Positions 14,413 to 21,912 of a DNA stretch of 64,000 bases are shown here, piece after piece (the first letter of the stretch is position 1; the number at the start of each line of letters is the position of its first letter). Origin of the DNA: Tamlana crocina (GTDB taxonomy: Bacteria > Bacteroidota > Bacteroidia > Flavobacteriales > Flavobacteriaceae); the NCBI GenBank assembly GCA_040429635.1, contig CP158972.1:1560001-1624000 (forward strand), in the 5' to 3' direction. Position numbers and translations under genes: made by a program. The notes under the pieces were generated by a model. It saw only the letters and a list, made by a program, of their open reading frames with translations, was not told where the DNA came from and ran no database searches.

Positions 14413-15801
14413 ATGAAACAAACTTTACTTTTCTTTTTCTTCGTTCTATCTATTTCTGTTTTTTCACAGGTTGCTAATAAACCATATGACCTTTGGACAT
14501 GTGACAGTGACCATAACGGTTTTGAAGTTTTTGATTTAACAGTTTTAAATGATCAAGTTTTAGGTGGACAAAACTCAAGTGAGTATCTTGTAACATACCA
14601 TTTGTCGGATTATGACGTGCACAATGACAAATCTTTAGATGGTTTTTACGGAGCTAACATTGATGATTTACCTGTTACAATTTATGCTAAAGTAACAAGT
14701 GTCGATACCGGTAATTATGATTTTACATCTTTTGAGTTATATTTTGTGGGGTTTTCTGATTCAGGAGGGGGGTTAGATGTAATAAAATGTGATGATAATG
14801 AAAGTGATGGTATTACGGCTTTCTCAACTTATGATTTAGGTGTTGATAATTCAAGTACTGTTCATAAAACAAGAGAAGATGCAATTAAGGGAATAAAACC
14901 GCTAACATTGCCTTATCATAATACAACTCCTCATCGTGATATGGTGTATTTAAGACAAGAAAATTCATATGGGTGTTATAAGATCACATATTTGCATTTG
15001 GAAGTAAGGTCGAATCCAGAAATTCAAAAACCAACTCCTTTTTTGTTATGTGATGATAATGCCGATGGTTTTTCTGAATTTGATTTAATGGAAAAGAATG
15101 ATGAAATTTTGGATGGAAGTCAGGCGACTATCACATATCATTTAACTTCTAGCGATGCAGCCTCATTTAGTTATAATGGCAAAAAATTACCAGAGTTATA
15201 TACAAATACAACTGCATACACACAAACGGTTTATGCACGAGCAACGTTTAGTTCAACCGGATGCTATAAAATAACTAGTTTGGATTTAATTGTTCAGGAT
15301 TGTCGGGATCTGGACAATGATAATATAATTAATAGTTATGAGGATTTTAATAAAAATAACAATCTAGATGATGATGATACTGACTTAGACACTATTCCTG
15401 ATTATTTAGATGATGACGATGATGGTGATGGAGTTTTGACTAAGGATGAAGATTACAATAATAATGGAACACCATTAGATGATGATACAAATGCAAACAA
15501 CATTCCAGATTATTTAGACGTTAGTGTTGCGCTTGAAACAGAGGAGTTTGAGGTCGTTAATTTTAAATTGTTCCCCAACCCAGCAAAAAACCATTTTTAC
15601 CTACAATTAAATGAACAGGTAAATAGTGTTTCGGTTGAAGTGGCTATTGTTGACCTTCAGGGAAAGGAAATAATCAAAATAGAAAAGAATAACACGGGTA
15701 AATCAATAAAATTGGACATTTCACAATTAAAAAGAGGTTTATATTTTGTTAAGGTAATAGATGGCAGTAAAACCTTAGTAGGAAAACTAATGGTACAATA
15801 G
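14413..15801 (+). CDS. T9SS-secreted protein with calcium-binding-like repeats
   Basis: A 462-residue exported protein. A signal peptide (MKQTLLFFFFVLSISVFSQ) is followed by three modules, each opening with a short Cys-Asp motif (LWTCDSDHNGFEVFDL, IKCDDNESDGITAFS, LLCDDNADGFSEFDL) and continuing with YHLSxxDA-like strands. This is a repeat type common in flavobacterial secreted proteins. Residues about 300-375 are Asp-rich (DLDNDNIINSYEDFN, YLDDDDDGDGVL) like thrombospondin type 3/EF-hand-like calcium sites. The C-terminus is a type A T9SS domain (LFPNPAKNHFYLQL, GLYFVKVIDGS). The gene looks richer in AT than its neighbours, which might mean recent acquisition. Partner unknown. Confidence 0.85.
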   Translation: MKQTLLFFFFVLSISVFSQVANKPYDLWTCDSDHNGFEVFDLTVLNDQVLGGQNSSEYLVTYHLSDYDVHNDKSLDGFYGANIDDLPVTIYAKVTSVDTGNYDFTSFELYFVGFSDSGGGLDVIKCDDNESDGITAFSTYDLGVDNSSTVHKTREDAIKGIKPLTLPYHNTTPHRDMVYLRQENSYGCYKITYLHLEVRSNPEIQKPTPFLLCDDNADGFSEFDLMEKNDEILDGSQATITYHLTSSDAASFSYNGKKLPELYTNTTAYTQTVYARATFSSTGCYKITSLDLIVQDCRDLDNDNIINSYEDFNKNNNLDDDDTDLDTIPDYLDDDDDGDGVLTKDEDYNNNGTPLDDDTNANNIPDYLDVSVALETEEFEVVNFKLFPNPAKNHFYLQLNEQVNSVSVEVAIVDLQGKEIIKIEKNNTGKSIKLDISQLKRGLYFVKVIDGSKTLVGKLMVQ

Positions 15802-15882
15802 ATATTTATTGATTATGAGTTTTGCCCATTTTCATGTAATTAAAAGCTGTTACTTTCGTCAAACGAATAAACATCAATAAAA

Positions 15883-16683
15883 ATGAAAAAACTAGTATTA
15901 CTATCCATTTCACTATTTATTTTATCCTGTAAGAACAAAACATCCGAAACCACCGTAGAGACAAAACCCGAAACTGCCGCCGAGCAGAAAGACAAACCCT
16001 CAAAGTATCCAGAGGCTTTGGTGAAAGTATTTGATGCCCATGGCGGACTTGATACTTGGAACAAAATGAAGTCACTCTCTTTTACCATGGAAAAACCCAA
16101 TGGAAAAGAAGTAACCACCGTAAATTTAAAAAACAGGAAGTCGCTTATCGATATGCCAGAGCACGCTATTGGCTTTGATGGTAAACAAGCTTGGCTATTA
16201 AATAAAAGCGATGCTGAGTACAAAGGCGATGCTAAATTCTACTATAATTTAATGTTCTATTTCTATGCCATGCCATTCGTTTTGGCCGATGATGGTATTA
16301 TTTACAGTGAAGCAAAACCTTTGGAGTTCGAAGGGCAAACCTACCCCGGAATAAAAATATCCTATAATAGCGGGATAGGCGAATCGCCAGAGGATGAATA
16401 TGTTTTGTATTTCAACCCCGAAACCTATAAAATGGAATGGTTGGGCTATACTGTTACATTTTTTACAGGAGAAAAGGAGCCTAAACTTCATTTTAGAAAA
16501 TATAGCGATTGGCTAGAGGTAAATGACCTGTTGCTCCCTAAAACCATGGTTAGGTATAATTACGAAAACAATCTGCCTACTACAATACATAGCGAAAACC
16601 ATTTTACAGAGGTATCGGTATCTTCCGAAAAACCAAATACAGAGTGGTTTGAAGTGCCCGAAGGTGCTACTGTTTTAGAGTAA
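15883..16683 (+). CDS. Conserved lipoprotein (DUF6503-like)
   Basis: A 266-residue lipoprotein: MKKLVLLSISLFILSC gives a signal peptide with lipobox ILSC, followed by a Lys/Thr/Glu-rich linker. The mature domain starts YPEALVKVFDAHGGLDTWNKMKSLSF and is rich in beta strands (YTVTFFTGEKEPKLHFRKY, YNYENNLPTTIHSENHF). It fits the outer-membrane lipoprotein-sorting (LolB-like) style fold seen in flavobacterial DUF6503 proteins. I give the family name from memory with moderate certainty. A -7-like TACTTTCG is at 15851-15858. Its stop codon abuts that of the convergent DUF3810 gene with no spacer. Confidence 0.7.
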   Translation: MKKLVLLSISLFILSCKNKTSETTVETKPETAAEQKDKPSKYPEALVKVFDAHGGLDTWNKMKSLSFTMEKPNGKEVTTVNLKNRKSLIDMPEHAIGFDGKQAWLLNKSDAEYKGDAKFYYNLMFYFYAMPFVLADDGIIYSEAKPLEFEGQTYPGIKISYNSGIGESPEDEYVLYFNPETYKMEWLGYTVTFFTGEKEPKLHFRKYSDWLEVNDLLLPKTMVRYNYENNLPTTIHSENHFTEVSVSSEKPNTEWFEVPEGATVLE

Positions 16684-17751
16684 TTATAAATTTATGCCAT
16701 CAAAATAATTTACCAGTAGGGCCACAACATAATTGTAGCTTTCCATACCCTTGCTCTGTTGGTTGGCTTTTAGAAAATTACCGTAGAATAATTTAAAAAA
16801 AGGTTCGGCAGGGTTTTGGTGTTCATCCCAAAACTCCCGAACCTCTTTGTAATTCTTTAAAATTCCTGGGTTAACGGTTTCAACCATGGTTTCGTAAAGC
16901 GCTTCGTCCCGACGATAAATTTCATTTAAGCAAAATCGTAGCCCGAAGGTATATCCCGAATAATTAAAGTAAATATTTTTATGATTTATAGCAGCTAAAC
17001 AACCAATAAAATTGGCTTCGTTTTCGGCGGCATAACCTAATTGATGGGCAATTTCGTGGGTTGTGGTTGTGGGGAATTTAAAGGAGGGAATCAGTCCGTC
17101 AACCTGTGCTTCATTTGTAAGCGGATTTAAATAACCACTAAAGCCCATATAGGTTAAAGGATAACTAAACAACGATTTTTTTACACTTTTAGGGTGGTAC
17201 TCTAAATGTGGAAATTGTTTTTTCAATTGGTCGTAACCCATAGGCGCCTCCTTTAAAATATCACTTTTGCTAAAGGGCATATCAACCTTTAAACTATCGT
17301 GTTCAGCAATTTGTAAATGGATGCCGTTGGCTTTTTTAATTAATTTTTCAGTGACCAAAACCAATTTTTCAGTCGTATAATCGGCTTCCAAATTTAAGTT
17401 TTTGTGTAAAGGCAAACGGTAATAATTTAGCCCCCAAAGCACATGGAAAGCAAAGTAAACCACGGCCAATGCTGCAGCCACATCGCGCAGCCAATTTAGG
17501 GTGTCTTTTCGTGGGCGTTTTCGGTTTTTTATCAACCACCTCACTATATAAATTATGGAAATGGCATATACCACATCGCCAAAGGAAAACGGCAACCAGC
17601 CCAATGTATACCTGAAAATTTTCGAGATTACGGGATACAGGCCGTTACTGTAAAACCGTTCAATAAATTCGGAGAAAAGCGCCATCAGTTTCACCAAAAA
17701 ATACTGCGGAACCAACGACAGCGCCAGTAGGTTTTTCTTGTTCTTCAACAT
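16684..17751 (-). CDS. DUF3810 membrane protein with HExxH motif
   Basis: A 355-residue protein starting MLKNKKNLLALSL at the ATG at 17751. A longer frame opens with TTG at 17784, but a perfect minus-strand -7 box TAATTTTG (17773-17766) lies inside that extension, so the ATG is the real start. Three N-terminal hydrophobic segments lie at about 10-25, 50-75 and 88-108. The soluble part has TTTHEIAHQLGYAAENEANF, an HExxH zinc-protease-like motif with a downstream Glu (gluzincin-like spacing). DUF3810 proteins are uncharacterised, and peptidase activity is only suggested by the motif. Confidence 0.8.
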   Translation of the reverse strand: MLKNKKNLLALSLVPQYFLVKLMALFSEFIERFYSNGLYPVISKIFRYTLGWLPFSFGDVVYAISIIYIVRWLIKNRKRPRKDTLNWLRDVAAALAVVYFAFHVLWGLNYYRLPLHKNLNLEADYTTEKLVLVTEKLIKKANGIHLQIAEHDSLKVDMPFSKSDILKEAPMGYDQLKKQFPHLEYHPKSVKKSLFSYPLTYMGFSGYLNPLTNEAQVDGLIPSFKFPTTTTHEIAHQLGYAAENEANFIGCLAAINHKNIYFNYSGYTFGLRFCLNEIYRRDEALYETMVETVNPGILKNYKEVREFWDEHQNPAEPFFKLFYGNFLKANQQSKGMESYNYVVALLVNYFDGINL

Positions 17752-17765
17752 GTTCCAAAAATAAA

Positions 17766-17773
17766 CAAAATTA
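17766..17773 (-). promoter_or_regulatory. -7 promoter box of the DUF3810 gene
   Basis: On the minus strand this reads TAATTTTG, an exact match to TAnnTTTG, 14 nt before the ATG at 17751. It implies a very short leader and decides the start codon. Confidence 0.5.
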
Positions 17774-17830
17774 TGCCTTTGCAAATATTTTTAATTGTGG
17801 CCCATTCACCGTCGCAAACTTATAAAGGTT

Positions 17831-17971
17831 TGTTCCTGCTTTCCGCTTTATCTTTATAAAAATGTCATAGCGAGCCAATAGGGCGTGGCTATCTTTTCAA
17901 ACTTAATCCAAGCCCAAACATTTCAGTATATTTTATTTTATAAAGGATACCGCTGCAATCAGGAGCAGCGA
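17831..17971. repeat. Intergenic repeat, family 1 copy B, with a nested family 2 copy
   Basis: The outer element has GCTTTCCGCTTTATC (17838-17852) and AAGGATACCGCTGCAATC (17943-17960), closely matching copy A at 12169-12219. A perfect 10-bp inverted repeat CTTTATAAAA (17852-17861)/TTTTATAAAG (17936-17945) lies just inside. Within the loop, TGTCATAGCGAG (17863-17874) and GCGTGGCTATCT (17883-17894) match the ends of the family 2 repeat at 13479-13549 but lack its central stem. One repeat therefore appears to sit inside the other. Confidence 0.6.
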
Positions 17972-17992
17972 AATAAGTCCGTGCCTTTTTGC

Positions 17993-18000
17993 TACCTTTG
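17993..18000 (+). promoter_or_regulatory. -7 promoter box of pepD
   Basis: TACCTTTG is an exact match to TAnnTTTG, 23 nt before the ATG at 18024. It lies just after the repeat at 17831-17971. I see no convincing -33 TTG at the usual distance. Confidence 0.45.
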
Positions 18001-18023
18001 TCCAAATAAAAATATCGAAAATA

Positions 18024-19490
18024 ATGAGCCAAGACATCAGACAACTTCAACCTACCGCACTGTGGAATAAATTCGCCGATCTTAATGCCGTACCACGACC
18101 TTCAAAAAAAGAAGAACGGGTTATTGCATTCATGAAAAACTTTGGTGAAAGTTTAGGTTTGGAGACCCTTGTTGATGAAGTGGGCAATGTAATTATAAAA
18201 AAGCCGGCAACTCCCGGTATGGAAAATCGAACTACGGTGGTAATGCAATCGCATCTCGATATGGTACACCAAAAAAATAATGACACCGTTTTCGATTTCA
18301 ATACCCAAGGCATCGACATGTATGTGGATGGCGATTGGGTGCGGGCCAAAGGCACTACCCTTGGCGCCGATAACGGTTTGGGCGTGGCCACCATTATGGC
18401 CATTTTAGAGAGCGACGATATTCAGCATCCCGCTATTGAAGCCCTGTTTACCATTGATGAAGAAACAGGGATGACGGGTGCCATGGGTTTAAAGGGCGGA
18501 CTCCTTTCTGGCGGTATTTTATTAAATCTCGATACCGAAGAAGACGATGAAATCGGTGTAGGCTGTGCTGGCGGAATTGATGTTACGGCTACAAGAAATT
18601 ATGAGGAAGAAGAAACACCCGAATTCAAGATAGGATACGAAATTAAGGTAAAAGGTTTACAGGGTGGGCATTCTGGAATGCAAATCCACGAAGGCTTAGG
18701 CAATGCCAATAAAATAATGAACCGCTTATTGTTTGATGGGTTTGAACATTTCGGGCTCCGCATTTCAGAAATTGAAGGAGGTGGTTTAAGAAACGCCATT
18801 CCGCGTGAGAGCAAGGCGATTGTTGCTGTTGATGCCGTTAAAGAGGAGCGCTTTTTATCTGAAATCAAACAGCTTTCAGAAATCATCAAATTAGAATTCA
18901 AAACTACCGACCCCGATTTAACCATTGAAATTTCAAAAACCGAAACGCCAGAACGTATTTTGGACTTAGGCGTTCAGGAAGGATTTACCAGAGCGGTTTA
19001 TGCCGCCGTAAACGGTGTGTACCGTATGAGTGCCGATATGCCCGATTTGGTGGAAACGTCTAATAATATAGCACGCGTTTTGGTAAAAGAGGGGAAAATA
19101 GAAGTAGCTTGTTTAACCCGTTCTTCAGTGGAAAGTTCTAAAACGGATTTGGCAAATACACTCCGTGCCACTTTTGAACTTACGGGTTGTGAGGTTGCAT
19201 TTTCAGGTGAATATCCCGGTTGGCAACCTAACATGGATTCAAAAATCCTGAAAGTTATGGTGCCGCTATACGAAAAGCTAAATGGAGAAAAACCACATGT
19301 GGCCGCTTGCCATGCCGGATTGGAATGTGGTATTTTAGGGCAAAACTATCCCGAAATGGATATGATTAGTTTTGGTCCCAACATTAAAGGCGCACACTCG
19401 CCAGATGAGCGAGCACAGATTTCGTCGGTGCAAAAATATTGGACATTTGTTTTGGAGGTTTTAAAGAATATTCCTTCTATGAAAATATAA
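18024..19490 (+). CDS. pepD: Aminoacyl-histidine (Xaa-His) dipeptidase
   Basis: A 488-residue cytoplasmic M20-family peptidase matching the usual PepD length. Metal and catalytic motifs are in place: TVVMQSHLDMV (His and Asp), GTTLGADNGLGVA (bridging Asp), FTIDEETGMTGA (catalytic Glu and metal Glu), and a C-terminal ACHAGLECG/HSPDERAQISS pair giving the last Glu and His ligands. A lid domain lies at about 205-390 (GLQGGHSGMQIHEG). It hydrolyses dipeptides, notably carnosine-type Xaa-His. Start at 18024 fits the family N-terminus (QDIRQLQPTALWNKF). Core gene that forms the left border of the accessory operon at 19746-30478. Confidence 0.95.
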   Translation: MSQDIRQLQPTALWNKFADLNAVPRPSKKEERVIAFMKNFGESLGLETLVDEVGNVIIKKPATPGMENRTTVVMQSHLDMVHQKNNDTVFDFNTQGIDMYVDGDWVRAKGTTLGADNGLGVATIMAILESDDIQHPAIEALFTIDEETGMTGAMGLKGGLLSGGILLNLDTEEDDEIGVGCAGGIDVTATRNYEEEETPEFKIGYEIKVKGLQGGHSGMQIHEGLGNANKIMNRLLFDGFEHFGLRISEIEGGGLRNAIPRESKAIVAVDAVKEERFLSEIKQLSEIIKLEFKTTDPDLTIEISKTETPERILDLGVQEGFTRAVYAAVNGVYRMSADMPDLVETSNNIARVLVKEGKIEVACLTRSSVESSKTDLANTLRATFELTGCEVAFSGEYPGWQPNMDSKILKVMVPLYEKLNGEKPHVAACHAGLECGILGQNYPEMDMISFGPNIKGAHSPDERAQISSVQKYWTFVLEVLKNIPSMKI

Positions 19491-19568
19491 CTTAATGCTT
19501 TTTGTCGGATTTATTTGTTTTTAATCGATACTTTTCTTAAGTTTGAATAAATGGAATGAAGACATTTT

Positions 19569-19645
19569 AAAAGCATTATTTTAAGTGAAACATAAAGTAA
19601 GCACCCCAATCTGCCTCTAAAAAGAAACATTTAAATAATGCTTTT
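19569..19645. repeat. 13-bp inverted repeat at the 3' side of the lipase-CHAT operon
   Basis: AAAAGCATTATTT (19569-19581) and AAATAATGCTTTT (19633-19645) are perfect inverted copies separated by 51 nt that contain a more GC-rich stretch. The right arm runs into three more T residues. It lies between the convergent pepD gene and the last gene of the operon. It may be a long-loop terminator in either direction or a mobile-element remnant. The rest of the 19491-19745 gap holds nothing I recognise. Confidence 0.45.
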
Positions 19646-19745
19646 TTTGTTATAAATCAATTTTGTAGTAAGATTTTGATTTAATTAGAAAAAACAGGTT
19701 TTTAACCTAAAATCAAAGCACAATTACCCAAATAATCATTTTGCA

Positions 19746-20156
19746 TCAATCAAAACTTAAGACGATATCTCCTTCGGTAGAACTCAAATTATATCTAATA
19801 ATTTGATGGTCTTCGTTGCTTGTTGGAACCATTTTACCCGTAAATTTAACTTTAGAATCATCATCTCTCGTTACGGTAAATTCAATGTCAAGACCGTCAA
19901 ACTTTCCTTCTAAAGGGTTATCATCTCCATCAGTATCGTTTGGGTAGTTCTTTTCAGCACCAAATATTAAGCCCATTTCTTTTCCTTCGTCGTTACTTTG
20001 TATGGAAAAGGCATAGCCGTCTCCACCCTCTACGGGCCAGGTTGCGGTAAAAGCCGGTATAAAAACAATGGCGGCAATCGTTTCGGCGCCACATGCCACA
20101 ATAAGGCTTAAAAGGCCAATTATTACCGATTTTTTAATAAAATAAAATGCTTTCAT
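19746..20156 (-). CDS. Predicted lipoprotein, seventh gene of the lipase-CHAT operon
   Basis: A 136-residue protein. The N-terminus MKAFYFIKKSVIIGLLSLIVACG has a basic start, hydrophobic core and lipobox LIVAC. The mature part is a small acidic beta-rich domain (FSIQSNDEGKEMGLIFGAEKNY, GKFDGLDIEFTVTRDDDSKVKFTGKM). No family recognised. It starts 26 nt after the stop of the 20183 gene and is the 3' end of the minus-strand operon. An envelope role is suggested only by the lipid anchor. Confidence 0.65.
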   Translation of the reverse strand: MKAFYFIKKSVIIGLLSLIVACGAETIAAIVFIPAFTATWPVEGGDGYAFSIQSNDEGKEMGLIFGAEKNYPNDTDGDDNPLEGKFDGLDIEFTVTRDDDSKVKFTGKMVPTSNEDHQIIRYNLSSTEGDIVLSFD

Positions 20157-20182
20157 ATCTCTTGGTTTTAAATGGTCAATCT

Positions 20183-21196
20183 TTATGGTTTGGTTCTTAA
20201 ATCTTCCTTTAGGTTGAAATAAAACCGCTGTATTTGGTCTTCAAAATTATCTATGGCGGTATTTAAACCTATCGATGAATTTTTTGAATTCCAAATGATA
20301 TCTTCTTTCAGTCTTTCCCGTTCCCTTTTGTTTTGATTTGCCCGATAATCCAATATTTTTTTTCGAACGTTGTTCAATTTAAGAATGTGTTTTTTATGAA
20401 TGTCATTAATCATATCATCGTAAATAGATTGCAATTCTCTTCCGTAATTACTACCCCAAACCGATTCAAAACTTAAAAGGTAGTTTTCACCGTTGTCATT
20501 CCAATCAATAAAAATGTTGTTGTAGGCGTTTATTATGGTTTCCAGTTCTTCAAAGTATGCTTCGTTTTTTAGGGCGATATCTATAATGTCGCGAAATGCG
20601 ATATGCACATCTTTAGCCTTTACAATGTAGGTGTCCAATTTTTTTGAAATGATTCTGAACTGTTCGTTTTTAGCCTCCAAAATTTCCTTGAAATGAAGTT
20701 TGGTTATAAGGTCTTTCATGTACCTTTTTCGGGCGGAATTATTATTGATTGAAGTTTTTTCAATAATGATGCTTTCTTTTTTAGGGATTTCGCCATTTTC
20801 CAAATTCTGGAAAAAAACAGATACTTCATAAACATGGCCATCTACATCGTCAATCAATTGCCCGAAAATAACCGTTTCGGCTCTCAGGTTTTTAAGTTGG
20901 TCCACGGTTTCGGTTGGCAAGTTTTTTACGTTTGAAATTTCGCTTTCCATATCCCGATGTGCCAAAACCAGATTGTGGTTTCGCCTTTGTAGCACGGTAT
21001 ACTTATCCAGTTTTATCAGTTCGGTTTCGAAATCGTCGGTGAATTTTGAAGCAAATTTTTTAATGGCAGGTTCGCTGGTTTTAAAATCCCAAACATACAC
21101 GTTGCTATTTTGGGCAAACAGGTTGGTAGATAAATATACCGTGATGCACGCTATAAAGCCAAATGTTTTAACCAAAATGTTGAGATACTGTGCCAT
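20183..21196 (-). CDS. Exported protein with CsgG/TolB-like N-terminal domain
   Basis: A 337-residue protein with a signal peptide ending near residue 29 (TNLFAQ). Residues about 32-150 resemble the CsgG/TolB N-terminal fold: a first strand VYVWDFK, a helix KKFASKFTDDFETELIK, then YTVLQRRNHNLVLAHRDMESE and a later strand AETVIFGQLID. The C-terminal half is charged and helical, including RANQNKRERERLKEDIIW. CsgG-like domains occur in secretion pores and in sensory or regulatory periplasmic proteins; which applies here is unknown. It is 20 nt from the membrane coiled-coil gene upstream and 26 nt from the lipoprotein gene downstream. Confidence 0.6.
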   Translation of the reverse strand: MAQYLNILVKTFGFIACITVYLSTNLFAQNSNVYVWDFKTSEPAIKKFASKFTDDFETELIKLDKYTVLQRRNHNLVLAHRDMESEISNVKNLPTETVDQLKNLRAETVIFGQLIDDVDGHVYEVSVFFQNLENGEIPKKESIIIEKTSINNNSARKRYMKDLITKLHFKEILEAKNEQFRIISKKLDTYIVKAKDVHIAFRDIIDIALKNEAYFEELETIINAYNNIFIDWNDNGENYLLSFESVWGSNYGRELQSIYDDMINDIHKKHILKLNNVRKKILDYRANQNKRERERLKEDIIWNSKNSSIGLNTAIDNFEDQIQRFYFNLKEDLRTKP

Positions 21197-21216
21197 GTTT
21201 TAAAGTATTGATTTGT

Positions 21217-21888
21217 TTAATTACATATTATGGGGACTTGTGTATTGTTTTCTGTAATGAGCCGCTGTGTACTGCATCGTTTGTTTCCTAATTTTATATC
21301 GAATTTGTGGCTGTCGTTTTTTTTAATAACTCTAACTGTGGCATAAACCCCCGATGTTTTTACAACCGTTGCTTTTTTGGAATCGACATAAATATCGGCG
21401 CCAATCATGTTTGAAGGCAAAACGAGTTTTACAGTATAGGTGTTCAGTTTAAAAATGTCTGGGTTTACCGTTAAAATGCTGGACTTGGCCAATTGATCTG
21501 ATTTGTTGATTAATTCGTGGTTGGTGGTTGACAGTTGCCTAACCTGTTTGTTGAGTAAGGCCGAAGCTTCTTTGGCTTTAGGGCATTCGGCCAAATCGTT
21601 TTCAAGTTTGGTTTTAAGCTTGTCTAAATTTTTTAGTTTATCTTGTTGATTGGTCAGTTGGTTCGATAAATCGGCGATGGTACTTTCAAAATTTTGAATG
21701 GAATCGTGCAGCTTTCGTACTTTTTCTCTGCTGGCCGTAATCTCCACTCCAAAAACGCTTACATTTTCGGCGTGCGAAATCAATAATTTTAATTCCGGTT
21801 TGAATAAAAATATAGCGATTAGGCCAAATACCGCCCAAATTAGGGTTTTGTGTGGGAATTTGGCAGTGTCTTTTTCTTGTTCTTCCAT
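21217..21888 (-). CDS. Single-pass membrane coiled-coil protein
   Basis: A 223-residue protein without a cleavable signal. One membrane helix lies at about 15-32 (TLIWAVFGLIAIFLFKPEL), followed by a coiled coil from about 52 to 135 (REKVRKLHDSIQNFESTIADL and on). A small C-terminal beta domain has two Cys (NKRCSTQ, VPIICN). Topology predicts a short cytoplasmic N-terminus and a periplasmic rod with a head. It could tie the cytoplasmic enzymes of the operon to the envelope components, but this is inference. No family recognised. It lies 24 nt after the FAD oxidase gene. Confidence 0.65.
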   Translation of the reverse strand: MEEQEKDTAKFPHKTLIWAVFGLIAIFLFKPELKLLISHAENVSVFGVEITASREKVRKLHDSIQNFESTIADLSNQLTNQQDKLKNLDKLKTKLENDLAECPKAKEASALLNKQVRQLSTTNHELINKSDQLAKSSILTVNPDIFKLNTYTVKLVLPSNMIGADIYVDSKKATVVKTSGVYATVRVIKKNDSHKFDIKLGNKRCSTQRLITENNTQVPIICN

Positions 21889-21912
21889 GGCTCGATGGTT
21901 TTAAATTATGGA

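Noticed and set aside
17752-17784. TTG-initiated N-terminal extension of the DUF3810 protein
   Set aside because: An exact -7 box lies within it, so transcription would start inside the extension.
17885-18070. Plus-strand 61-residue frame upstream of pepD
   Set aside because: It is made of intergenic repeat and promoter sequence and overlaps pepD out of frame.
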